Shown here piece by piece: positions 6,759 to 14,383 of a stretch of DNA of 64,000 nucleotides. Where the stretch lies: NCBI GenBank assembly GCA_019638805.1, contig JAHBTA010000006.1:1-64000 (forward strand), given 5' to 3'. Positions within the stretch are counted from its first letter, which is position 1. Every line of letters starts with the position of its first letter. Made by a program: the position numbers and the translations under genes. The notes under the pieces are model-generated. The model was not told the DNA's origin. It worked only from the letters and a program-made list of their open reading frames with translations, and made no database searches. The stretch is from Microbacteriaceae bacterium. Its GTDB lineage: Bacteria > Actinomycetota > Actinomycetes > Actinomycetales > Microbacteriaceae.

Positions 6759-8081
6759 ATGACGCTCATCGACCTGACTCGTCCGCCGGTCTACAGCTCG
6801 CGCCTGGCGACCCTGCCCGTCGCCATCATCGGCGCCGGGCCGATCGGCCTCGCCGCCGCCGCCAACCTGGTCGAGCGTGGCATCGATTTCGTCATCTACG
6901 AGGCCGGCGACACTATCGCAGACAGCATGCGCCAATGGGGACACATCCGACTGTTCTCTCCGTGGAAGCATCTCGTCGACCCCGCGTCACGCCGACTGCT
7001 CGAAGCGACCGGGTGGTCGCACCCGAATGAGGACGCCTTGCCGACTGGTGCCGAGCTGGTCGAGCAGTACCTCGCCCCGCTCGCTTCTCTCGATGCGATC
7101 GCGTCCCGGATTCACACCGGCGTCGAGGTATCGGCCGTGGCGCGTGAGGGCATGGACCGCACCCGCACAGCGAACCGGCTCACGACACCGTTCCTCCTCC
7201 GCCTGAACGAACACGGCGAGGTCACCGAGATGACCGCGCGTGCCGTGATCGATGCTTCCGGCACCTACCGGTCGCCGAACAGCCTCGCCTCGTCCGGGCT
7301 GGAGCCGCTCGGGCTGCCTGAGGTCGCCGATCTGGTCAGCCACGCCCTTCCCGATGTGCTGGGTCGCGATCGGATCCGGTTCGCCGGCCGTCACACCACG
7401 GTCGTCGGGGCCGGGCACTCGGCAGCCAACACCCTTCTCAACCTCGCGGCTCTCGCAGAGGCTGAGCCAGGCACCCGGATCACCTGGGTGATTCGCAACG
7501 CCTCCGCCGTCCGGGTCACGACATCGCCGGACGACGAGCTCGAAGCGCGCGCGTCCTTGGGCGCCCTTGTCGACGCGCTCGTCGCGTCCGGGGTGATCGA
7601 GGTGCTCGACCGGTTCGAGATCGTCCGCCTCTCCCGTCACGGTGACTCGGTCCGATTGGTTGGCTCCCGTGCCGGCGAGCTCGTCGATCACGACACGGAC
7701 CTGGTGGTGAATGCGACCGGGTTCCGCCCGAACCTCGACATGCTGCGGGAGATTCGGCTCGAGCTCGACGACATCGTCGAAGCGCCGAAGCGACTCGCGC
7801 CGCTGATCGACCCGAACGTCCACACCTGCGGCACTGTCGAGCCTCATGGATTCGTCGAGCTGCAGCAGCCCGAGAACGGGTTCTTCCTCGCCGGGATGAA
7901 GAGCTACGGACGGGCGCCGACCTTCCTCCTCGCCACCGGCTACGAGCAGGTCCGATCCATCACCGCGTGGCTTGCCGGGGACATGGCCGCCGCGACCAAG
8001 GTCGAACTCGTGCTTCCCGCGACCGGGGTGTGCTCGACATCGGCGGGTCCGGAGCAGTTGTCGTCCGGCTGCTGCTCGTGA
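6759..8081 (+). CDS. FAD/NAD(P)-dependent oxidoreductase of ars operons (ArsO-like)
   Basis: A 440-residue flavoprotein with an N-terminal FAD-binding Rossmann motif GAGPIGLAAAANL (about 26-38), a second dinucleotide motif VGAGHSAANTLLNL (about 214-227) and an ATGFRPN-type segment (about 322-328), the layout of flavin monooxygenase and thioredoxin reductase relatives. Similar flavoproteins recur in actinobacterial ars operons (called ArsO), but the reaction is not established. The C-terminal tail contains GVCS and ends GCCS, giving three cysteines that could bind trivalent arsenicals. It overlaps the acetyltransferase by 4 bases. Confidence 0.75.
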   Translation: MTLIDLTRPPVYSSRLATLPVAIIGAGPIGLAAAANLVERGIDFVIYEAGDTIADSMRQWGHIRLFSPWKHLVDPASRRLLEATGWSHPNEDALPTGAELVEQYLAPLASLDAIASRIHTGVEVSAVAREGMDRTRTANRLTTPFLLRLNEHGEVTEMTARAVIDASGTYRSPNSLASSGLEPLGLPEVADLVSHALPDVLGRDRIRFAGRHTTVVGAGHSAANTLLNLAALAEAEPGTRITWVIRNASAVRVTTSPDDELEARASLGALVDALVASGVIEVLDRFEIVRLSRHGDSVRLVGSRAGELVDHDTDLVVNATGFRPNLDMLREIRLELDDIVEAPKRLAPLIDPNVHTCGTVEPHGFVELQQPENGFFLAGMKSYGRAPTFLLATGYEQVRSITAWLAGDMAAATKVELVLPATGVCSTSAGPEQLSSGCCS

Positions 8082-8581
8082 CGATCCGGGCCATGCGGCC
8101 GGAGGATTGGCCGCAGGTCGAGCAGATCTACCGCGAAGGTATCGACGCCGGCAACGCCACCTTCGAATCCGACCCACCGACCTGGGACGCGTTCGACGCC
8201 GGCAAGATCCTCGACGTCCGCCTGGTCGCCGTCGATGGCGAACAGGTCCTCGGGTGGGCGGCCGCTTCGCCGGTGTCGAGCCGCCCCGTGTATCGGGGTG
8301 TGATCGAGCACTCCGTCTACGTCGCGGATGCCGCGCAGGGTCGAGGCATCGGACGTGAACTGCTCGGGGCATTCCTCGAAGCAGCAGAAGCCGCGGGGTA
8401 TTGGATGGTGCAATCGAGCATCTTCCCCGAGAACACGGCCAGCATGAGCCTTCACGAGAAGCTCGGGTTCCGCGCCGTCGGCCGACGCGAGGCGATCGCC
8501 CTCATGACGTACGGGCCCTACCAAGGGCAGTGGCGCGACACCGTTCTCGTCGAGTGGCGCAGCGCCAAGCAGGGACGCTAG
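8078..8581 (+). CDS. GNAT N-acetyltransferase, ArsN1/phosphinothricin acetyltransferase-like
   Basis: A 167-residue GNAT protein. MRPEDWPQVEQIYREGI and NATFESDPPTW are typical of the phosphinothricin acetyltransferase/ArsN1 family, and QGRGIGRELL (about 90-99) is the acetyl-CoA loop. ArsN1 enzymes acetylate the amine of arsinothricin, an organoarsenical antibiotic. The GTG at 8078 overlaps the flavoprotein stop (GTGA), supporting translational coupling; an ATG at 8093 is an alternative. Substrate is inferred from family and context. It ends tail to tail with the ArsR-phosphatase fusion. Confidence 0.75.
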   Translation: MTIRAMRPEDWPQVEQIYREGIDAGNATFESDPPTWDAFDAGKILDVRLVAVDGEQVLGWAAASPVSSRPVYRGVIEHSVYVADAAQGRGIGRELLGAFLEAAEAAGYWMVQSSIFPENTASMSLHEKLGFRAVGRREAIALMTYGPYQGQWRDTVLVEWRSAKQGR

Positions 8582-9243
8582 GCCGGAACCATCCTCGGAA
8601 CGAGAGCGTCGATTCTGCGGGACAGCTCATCGAATGCCGCCTCGAACGCCGCCGACTTGCCGACGCGGACGGGGTCGGGGATCGACCAGTGGACAGCGTC
8701 GACGGAGCCGAGTTCTTCGTGGGCGTTGTCGCAGACCGTCACGACGAAGTCTCCCGATTCCCGCACGTGATCCATCAATTGAGGGCGGCGGCTGTGCACG
8801 GTCAGGCCATGCTCGCGCGCGGTCTCGAGAGCGCGCGGGTGGATCTGATCTGCCGGGTGGGTTCCGCCGGATGCCGCCGGGACCTTGCTCGCTCGATTCC
8901 ACAACGCAACCGCCAACTGCGATCGGGCCGAGTTCGCGGTGCACACGAACAGCACCCGCCTGGCCCTGATCTGACCGACAGCAGGCTCGGTCAGCGCGGC
9001 TGGGTCGAGTCGGACGTAGCTGCGGCGACGATCCGCCTCCGACCGCCCCCGGGTAATCAGCCCGGCGGTCTCGAGCACATTCAGATGGTGCGCGAGCAAG
9101 TTCGACAGCAAACCGACCCGAGACTGTAGTTCGCTCGGGGACCAGTCGCCGAGCGTCAGCAGATCGACCATTTGCAGCCGGGCAGGCTCCGCCAGCGCCG
9201 CATGACGCGCCGCCCGCTGTTCGATCGTTAGCTCGGTGTTCAT
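8578..9243 (-). CDS. ArsR regulator fused to a low-molecular-weight phosphatase/arsenate reductase domain
   Basis: A 221-residue fusion. Residues 1-90 are an ArsR-type winged helix (LSNLLAHHLNVLETAGLI as the recognition region). Residues 95-221 are a low-molecular-weight phosphatase fold with the P-loop CTANSARS (C101, R107) and the aspartate segment SIPDPV. Such fusions occur in actinobacterial ars loci. The fused domain could reduce arsenate or sense oxyanions. The start at 9243 is divergent from the aquaporin gene with 37 bases between them. Confidence 0.85.
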   Translation of the reverse strand: MNTELTIEQRAARHAALAEPARLQMVDLLTLGDWSPSELQSRVGLLSNLLAHHLNVLETAGLITRGRSEADRRRSYVRLDPAALTEPAVGQIRARRVLFVCTANSARSQLAVALWNRASKVPAASGGTHPADQIHPRALETAREHGLTVHSRRPQLMDHVRESGDFVVTVCDNAHEELGSVDAVHWSIPDPVRVGKSAAFEAAFDELSRRIDALVPRMVPA

Positions 9244-9279
9244 TGACTCAATCTTCACTGAGGTATCGTTGGCAGTCAA
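9243..9279. promoter_or_regulatory. Divergent promoter with TTGACT/AGTCAA inverted repeat
   Basis: TTGACT (9243-9248) and AGTCAA (9274-9279) are inverted around 25 bases that include CTCA...TGAG. The repeat covers the whole gap between the fusion regulator and the aquaporin gene, so it is the likely operator of the fusion protein. Confidence 0.45.
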
Positions 9280-9280
9280 G

Positions 9281-9991
9281 ATGGCCGATGAGATGACAGG
9301 CACCACGAACCGACCGCTCCTCTGGCGACGACTCGTTGCTGAGTTCCTTGGCACCGGCCTGCTCGTTGCCATCGTGGTCGGGTCCGGGATCATGGCATCC
9401 CGTCTCTCAACCGGTGACGTCGGGCTCCAGCTGCTCGAGAACAGCATCGCGACTGGTCTCGGCCTCGCGGTCCTCATCCTGGTGCTCGCACCCGTCTCGG
9501 GAGCGCACTTCAACCCGGTGGTCTCGATCGTCGACCTTCTGGGCCGCGGTCAACGTCCGCTCGACCCGATCGCGTATATCGGCTTGCAGGTCATCGGCGG
9601 GATCGGCGGCGCGATCCTCGCCAACGCGATGTTCGGTGTCTCGACCACCATCGCGACCGCCGACCGGATCGGCTTGGGCACCGCTCTCGGCGAAGTCGTC
9701 GCAACAGCCGGCCTCGTCCTGGTGATCTTCGGCCTCGACCGAACCGGTCGACCCGGCCTGGTCGCGCCGGCGGTCGGTGCCTACATCGGTGCCGCCTATT
9801 GGTTCACCAGCTCGACTTCGTTCGCCAACCCGGCCGTCACGATCGGCCGGACCTTCTCGGACACCTTCGCCGGTGTCGCACCCACATCAGCGCTTGGCTT
9901 CATCGCGGCCCAACTCGTCGGCGGCGCCATCGGCCTGACGATCACGACCGCACTCTTCCCACGAACCACGACAAGAACGGAACACCCATGA
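9281..9991 (+). CDS. Aquaglyceroporin-family channel, probable arsenite efflux (AqpS-like)
   Basis: A 236-residue MIP channel with six membrane segments and the two pore loops: NPV (78-80, in GAHFNPVVS) and NPA (183-185), the latter followed by the selectivity arginine R190. In ars loci such channels let arsenite leave down its gradient after ArsC makes it from arsenate. No ArsB or Acr3 pump is in the island, so this is probably the only exit route. The ATG at 9281 fits the conserved start. It overlaps arsC by 4 bases (ATGA). Confidence 0.85.
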   Translation: MADEMTGTTNRPLLWRRLVAEFLGTGLLVAIVVGSGIMASRLSTGDVGLQLLENSIATGLGLAVLILVLAPVSGAHFNPVVSIVDLLGRGQRPLDPIAYIGLQVIGGIGGAILANAMFGVSTTIATADRIGLGTALGEVVATAGLVLVIFGLDRTGRPGLVAPAVGAYIGAAYWFTSSTSFANPAVTIGRTFSDTFAGVAPTSALGFIAAQLVGGAIGLTITTALFPRTTTRTEHP

Positions 9992-10398
9992 CCGACAAGC
10001 CCGTCATCCTCTTCGTCTGCATTCACAACGCGGGCCGCTCCCAGATGGCCGCCGGTTACGCCCGCGCCCTCTCGGGCGGTGCCGTCGAAGTCCTCTCCGG
10101 AGGGTCCGAACCCGGCGACCAGATCAACCCGATCGCGATCGAAGCGATGGCCGAGGAAGGCATCGATATCTCCGAAGCCGTCCCGCAGCTGATGACCACC
10201 GAGCAGGTGCGCGAATCCGATGTCGTCATCACCATGGGGTGCGGCGACGTCTGCCCGATCTTCCCGGGCAAGCGCTACGAGGACTGGGCGCTCACCGACC
10301 CGAAGGGCAAGCCCATCGAAGAGGTCCGCGCGATTCGCGACGACATCCGCGGCCGGGTCGAGCGCCTGCTCGCCGAGATCCTACCGGCGAAGGTCTGA
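9988..10398 (+). CDS. arsC: Arsenate reductase, low-molecular-weight phosphatase fold
   Basis: A 136-residue ArsC with the P-loop CIHNAGRS (C11, R17), the later cysteine pair in GCGDVCP (C85, C89) and the catalytic aspartate in ALTDP (D104). It reduces As(V) to As(III) in the cytosol; in actinobacteria thioredoxin or mycothiol completes the cycle, and the C85/C89 pair fits an intramolecular disulfide relay. It overlaps the aquaporin gene, so arsenite is made next to its exit channel. Confidence 0.9.
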   Translation: MTDKPVILFVCIHNAGRSQMAAGYARALSGGAVEVLSGGSEPGDQINPIAIEAMAEEGIDISEAVPQLMTTEQVRESDVVITMGCGDVCPIFPGKRYEDWALTDPKGKPIEEVRAIRDDIRGRVERLLAEILPAKV

Positions 10399-10401
10399 GC
10401 C

Positions 10402-10776
10402 ATGGACGTCGCCGAGCGTCGCGGACTACCGGGCTTGACCTATCCGGAGACCTATCTCAAGCGTCTCGCGGGCGAGCCGAGCCAGCAGTTCGCCGGGACC
10501 TTCGGCCAGGAGACGGTCGAATGATACGTACTCGAGTCGTACACCGCGCTTCTCCGCGCGGCGACGGTCAAGGCGCACCTCGCGAATCGTGTCAGTCGTT
10601 TCGCAACGGACCGGCTGACGGCGCTCGCGCAGGCGAAGGGCGCTTTGCCCCGAGACGTACCCGAGGTGCTGTTCGTGTGCGAGCAGAACGCCGGCCGCTC
10701 CCGGATGGCCGCCGCACTCACCGACCAGCTTTCACAAGGTCGCGTGCACGTCCGATCCGCAGGTTCGCTGCCGGCA
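10402..10776 (+). pseudogene. arsC: Broken second arsC (two-domain actinobacterial type)
   Basis: The frame starting ATGGACGTC encodes the three-helix N-terminal domain typical of mycothiol-linked ArsC (AERRGLPGLTYPETYLKRL and so on). It hits an in-frame TGA at 10522, continues in the same frame with YVLESYTALLRAATVKAHL, and reaches the phosphatase P-loop VCEQNAGRSRM and HVRSAGSLPA. It then ends abruptly, lacking the CGDxCP and aspartate regions. A premature stop plus 3' truncation make it non-functional. It begins 3 bases after the intact arsC. Confidence 0.8.
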
Positions 10777-10905
10777 CGCTCGGTCTCATGGGCGTTGACG
10801 ATATCGAGCTGTATCCACGTGTCAAGGCTGCAGGGATGCAGGCGATCATCTCGAAAGACGAGCGTCAGCTTCGCAACGACACCGAGCGACGGGGCAGACC
10901 CGAAC
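10773..10905 (+). pseudogene. Gene fragment resembling a PIN-like toxin
   Basis: Fused directly to the broken arsC is a different reading frame with MGVDDIELYPRVKAAG and AIISKDERQLRND, which resemble the central part of PIN-like (DUF5615-type) toxins. Both ends are missing. It marks a deletion junction within the island's right end. Confidence 0.3.
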
Positions 10906-10975
10906 GGGCCCGAATCCCTTGTATTGATTGGGTTCTCTCACGCCTGGGCCGGATTCTCACGCCTCGTTCTATGCT

Positions 10976-10996
10976 TCGAATCCCTCCGGGCGCACA
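10976..10996 (+). repeat. 21-bp tRNA-Arg 3'-end copy, att-like site (right)
   Basis: Identical to 6154-6174 and in the same orientation, so the two bracket the arsenic island as attL/attR-like direct repeats. The upstream sequence is again not a tRNA. From here to 11320 only short decayed frames (for example YVAGEIELEELATKVRARYG near 11014) are visible and no intact gene. Confidence 0.65.
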
Positions 10997-11320
10997 ATGT
11001 GATCGGACGCGGACAAGTATGTCGCCGGCGAGATCGAACTCGAAGAGCTCGCCACGAAGGTGCGCGCTCGGTACGGGACCGTCTGGCTTTATGCTGCGCG
11101 ACCGCGTCGCCCAGCAACCTGCACCACGGGATCGCGTACGATCTCGAATAGGATCGCGAGGCACGCGCCCGACCCGGGGCGGCATCCTGCTCGCGGCGTC
11201 AGCGCGCTCACCCTCGGCTGCGTCATCGTGGTGAGCTCGGCCGCGGGCGCTCTGGTGTGGAGGCTCGGATTCCGTGGCGGCACGGCCGCCACTCACGGCT
11301 TCCGCACAGCGCGCCGCTTG

Positions 11321-11326
11321 TAGGCT
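11321..11326 (+). promoter_or_regulatory. Leaderless -10 box of the TetR gene
   Basis: TAGGCT ends exactly 6 bases before the ATG at 11333, and there is no ribosome binding site. This spacing predicts transcription starting at the start codon. Confidence 0.5.
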
Positions 11327-11332
11327 CGCGGC

Positions 11333-11938
11333 ATGCCCGCCACGGACCTGCGCACCGCCCCCCGGCAGGAACGCGGCCGCCGACGGGTGGACTCGCTTTT
11401 GGATGCCGCTGCCGCACTCCTCGACGAGCGCGACGTCGGCGAGATGACGACGACCGAGGTAGCGCACCGGGCGGGCACGTCGGTGGGCGGTCTCTACCGG
11501 TACTTCCCCGACATCGAGACGCTGTTGCACGCGCTCGCCGAGCGCAACCGCGAGCGGTACTGGGCATTCGCCGCCGAGACCGACGAGGGTGCGCGCGGGC
11601 GCGCCTTCCTCGACCACCTGATGACCTCGTACGTCCGCTTCGCGCGCAAGGAGCCGGGCTTCCGGGCCCTTCGGTTCGGGCACGTGCTGGAGAACTACCT
11701 GGGCCAGCGCGAGGCGTCCGTCGCGATCACCGACGAGATGGCCGCCATGATCGCCGACCGGGGCGGCCTCGTCGTGACGCCCGAGTTGCGCCTGGACATC
11801 GACATCGCGGTCAGCATGTCGGTCGCGCTCATGCATCGGGCCTTCGAGCTGGACCCCGACGGCGATCAGCGCGTGATCGACAAGACCATCTCGATGGTCA
11901 CGCACCTCTTCGCGCCGCACGTGGCGCCGCGCGACTAA
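11333..11938 (+). CDS. TetR-family transcriptional regulator
   Basis: A 201-residue TetR protein. Residues 15-60 hold the DNA-binding domain, with the signature MTTTEVAHRAGTSVGGLYRYF, and the rest is a helical ligand-binding domain. It converges on the ABC importer operon with a 4-base tail overlap. Its target is unknown and could be the importer or a gene to the left that was displaced by island insertion. Confidence 0.85.
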   Translation: MPATDLRTAPRQERGRRRVDSLLDAAAALLDERDVGEMTTTEVAHRAGTSVGGLYRYFPDIETLLHALAERNRERYWAFAAETDEGARGRAFLDHLMTSYVRFARKEPGFRALRFGHVLENYLGQREASVAITDEMAAMIADRGGLVVTPELRLDIDIAVSMSVALMHRAFELDPDGDQRVIDKTISMVTHLFAPHVAPRD

Positions 11939-12768
11939 CCCGCGTCCGCCACCTGGATCGACTCGGTCCCCCGGTTGTGCTTCGCGCGCTGGATCTGCTC
12001 GTAGATCCGGCCGCGCAGCTCCGCGAAGCGCGGGGCGTTGCGCGTCGTGAGCTGGTCGCGCTCGGCGGGCAGGTCGATCGCGATGTCGTCCTGCACGACC
12101 GTGGGCGAATTCGAGAGCACGATGACCCGCTCGCCCAGGTAGACCGACTCGTCGATGTCGTGCGTGACGAACAGGATGGTGACCCCCAGCTGCATCCAGA
12201 TGGTGCGGATGAGGTCCTCCAGATCCGCACGCGTCTGGGCGTCGACCGCGGCGAACGGCTCGTCCATGAGGAGGACCTTCGGCTGGTACGCGATGGCGCG
12301 CGCGATGGCCACGCGCTGCTGCATGCCGCCCGAGAGCTGCCATGGGTAGCTGCCCCCGACCTCGTCGAGGCCGACCGCGTGCAGCGCCTCCTCGGCGCGC
12401 CGCCGTCGCTCGTCGCGCGACAGGCCGGCGCTCTTGAGCGGCAGCTCGACGTTGGCCTGCACGCTCATCCACGGGAACAGGCTGCGGCCGTTCTCCTGGA
12501 ACACCACGGCCATGGCCTGCGGCGGGCCGGTGACCCCCTCGCCCAGAAGCGAGACGCTGCCCGAGGTGATGGGCAGCAGCCCGGCGATGCACTTGAGCAG
12601 CGTCGTCTTGCCGGCGCCCGAGGGGCCGACGATGCACGCCAGCTGACCGGCGGGCACGCTGAAGTGCAGATCGCGCACCGCCTCCACACCGCCGTCCGGG
12701 GTGGGGTACACCTTCTTGAGGTGATCGACCACCAGGAGCGGGGCGGCGTCCTTGCGCTCAGCCTTCAC
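11935..12768 (-). CDS. ABC importer ATPase (SsuB/TauB-type)
   Basis: A 277-residue ATPase with Walker A GPSGAGKTTLL (about 47-57), signature LSGGMQQRVAIARA (about 143-156) and Walker B VLLMDEPFAAVD (about 163-174). It belongs to the nitrate/sulfonate/taurine importer class, which also includes aromatic carboxylate importers. It is the last gene of a four-gene operon with two permeases and a lipoprotein binding protein. Next to the ring-cleavage operon it probably energises uptake of the aromatic substrate. Confidence 0.85.
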   Translation of the reverse strand: MKAERKDAAPLLVVDHLKKVYPTPDGGVEAVRDLHFSVPAGQLACIVGPSGAGKTTLLKCIAGLLPITSGSVSLLGEGVTGPPQAMAVVFQENGRSLFPWMSVQANVELPLKSAGLSRDERRRRAEEALHAVGLDEVGGSYPWQLSGGMQQRVAIARAIAYQPKVLLMDEPFAAVDAQTRADLEDLIRTIWMQLGVTILFVTHDIDESVYLGERVIVLSNSPTVVQDDIAIDLPAERDQLTTRNAPRFAELRGRIYEQIQRAKHNRGTESIQVADAG

Positions 12769-13540
12769 GTTGCACCTCTCTGAGTCCGTGGTACCAGCGC
12801 AGGATGCGCCGTTCGACGATGCGGAACGCGATCGAGAGCCCGAAGCCGATGAGGCCGAGCACGAGAATGCCGCTCCACATCTCGGGGATCGCGAAGTTGC
12901 GCTGGAACTGCAGGATCGACAGCCCCAGCCCGGTGGACGAGCCGAACATCTCGGAGATCACCATGAGGATGAGCGCGATCGGCAGCGACTGGCGCACACC
13001 GGTGAGGATCTGCGGGCTCGCGGCGGGCAGCACCAGGTGCAGCAGCTGCTGCGTGCGGGTCATCCGGTAGCTGCGCGCGGTGTCGCGCATGATCTGGTCG
13101 GTCCCGCGCACGCCCTCGACCGTGTTGAGCAGAACGGGCCACACCGCGCCGGAGACGATGACGGTGACCTTCATCTGGTCGTTGACGCCGATGATGAGCA
13201 TGAGCAGCGGCACCAGCACGGGCGGCGGCACGGCGCGGAAGAACTCGAGCAGGGGTTCGAGGACGCGCCGCAGGGGCCGGAACAGTCCGATCACGACGCC
13301 CACGGCGATCCCGATCGCGATCGTGAGGGCGATGCCGGCGAACAGGCGGCCGATGCTCGGCAGAACGTCCTCGACCATCCGCTCGCCGAACCAGGTCTGG
13401 AAGAACGTGACGATGAGCTGCAGCGGCGTGGGCACGTAGAAGTTCGTGCCGCCGAGGGTGCCCAGCCACCACAGCAGGATGAGCAGGAGGGGAAGCGCGA
13501 GGATGAACGCCGCGTTCTTCAGGATCGTCAGGGCCCTCAT
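12758..13540 (-). CDS. ABC importer permease (SsuC/TauC-type), second of two
   Basis: A 260-residue permease with about six membrane helices and the coupling-helix motif region RSYRMTRTQQLLHLVLPAASP (split from EAA-type loops). The start ATG at 13540 overlaps the stop of the other permease by 4 bases. Two different permeases in one operon suggest a heterodimeric channel, which is less usual than the single permease of Ssu and Tau systems. Confidence 0.85.
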   Translation of the reverse strand: MRALTILKNAAFILALPLLLILLWWLGTLGGTNFYVPTPLQLIVTFFQTWFGERMVEDVLPSIGRLFAGIALTIAIGIAVGVVIGLFRPLRRVLEPLLEFFRAVPPPVLVPLLMLIIGVNDQMKVTVIVSGAVWPVLLNTVEGVRGTDQIMRDTARSYRMTRTQQLLHLVLPAASPQILTGVRQSLPIALILMVISEMFGSSTGLGLSILQFQRNFAIPEMWSGILVLGLIGFGLSIAFRIVERRILRWYHGLREVQREG

Positions 13541-14346
13541 GCCGCGGCCTCCGATCGCACCGAGGCGTGCCAGGCGAGGACGCGCTTCTCGACGAAGCGG
13601 GCAATCAGGTTGATGAGCACGCCGATCATGCCCGTGGCGAGGACGAGGGCGTACATGCCGGTGACGTCGCCGCCGGACTGGGTCAGCGCGATCTGCTTGC
13701 CCAGGCCGGGGGTGCCGATGATGAGCTCGGCGGTGATGGCCAGGATGAGCGCGACCGCGGCTGCCAGCCGGATGCCCGTCATGAGGTAGGGGAGGGCGGT
13801 CGGCCACACCACGTACCGGACGCGCTGCAACCGGGTCAGCCGGTAGCTGCGGGCGGTCTCGGCCGCGACCGGGTCGACGTCGAGCGTGCCGTAGATGACC
13901 TGGATGAGCACCTGCCAGAACGACGCGTAGACGATGAGCAGCAGACTCGACTGCATCTTGGTGCCGAACAGCAGAACGGCCAGCGGGATGAGAGCGACCG
14001 AGGGGATCGGTCGCAGGAACTCGATGGTGGATCGCGTGGCGTGCTCCAGGAACCGGCTCGATCCGATCGCGAAGCCCGCGATCGTCGCGGCGACCACCGC
14101 GATCGCGAGGCCGATGGCCCAGCTGGCCATGGTCTCGCCCGTGTCGCGCCAGAACTGGAGGTCGCGGATGTAGTCGACGAGACGGAGGATCACCTCGCTG
14201 GCCGGGGGAAGGAACCGCGACGAGATCAGGTCGGTCCGGGTGACGAGCTCCCACAGCAGCAGGAACCCGGCGATGCCGGCCAGACCCTGGAGGACGACGG
14301 CGCCCGTGCGCGGAGTGGTGCTGAAGCGCACGGGCGTCGTCGTCAT
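13537..14346 (-). CDS. ABC importer permease (SsuC/TauC-type), first of two
   Basis: A 269-residue membrane permease with the EAA-like loop AAETARSYRLTRLQRVRYVV (about 162-181) that docks on the ATPase, and about six hydrophobic helices. It follows the binding protein gene after 37 bases and precedes its paralogue. It forms the inner-membrane channel with the second permease. Confidence 0.85.
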   Translation of the reverse strand: MTTTPVRFSTTPRTGAVVLQGLAGIAGFLLLWELVTRTDLISSRFLPPASEVILRLVDYIRDLQFWRDTGETMASWAIGLAIAVVAATIAGFAIGSSRFLEHATRSTIEFLRPIPSVALIPLAVLLFGTKMQSSLLLIVYASFWQVLIQVIYGTLDVDPVAAETARSYRLTRLQRVRYVVWPTALPYLMTGIRLAAAVALILAITAELIIGTPGLGKQIALTQSGGDVTGMYALVLATGMIGVLINLIARFVEKRVLAWHASVRSEAAA

Positions 14347-14383
14347 CGTGTCCTGTCTTCTTGGTGAGGAGGGTCGGGCGGGA

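Noticed and set aside
6122..6769. A minus-strand frame including GFLWRAP and GGIRILRRG
   Set aside because: This is the antisense translation of the duplicated tRNA end and of the arsR region, a familiar spurious-protein pattern.
10239..11234. A 331-codon plus-strand frame through the end of arsC
   Set aside because: It runs out of frame through arsC and joins unrelated remnants; only a short PIN-like piece is meaningful.
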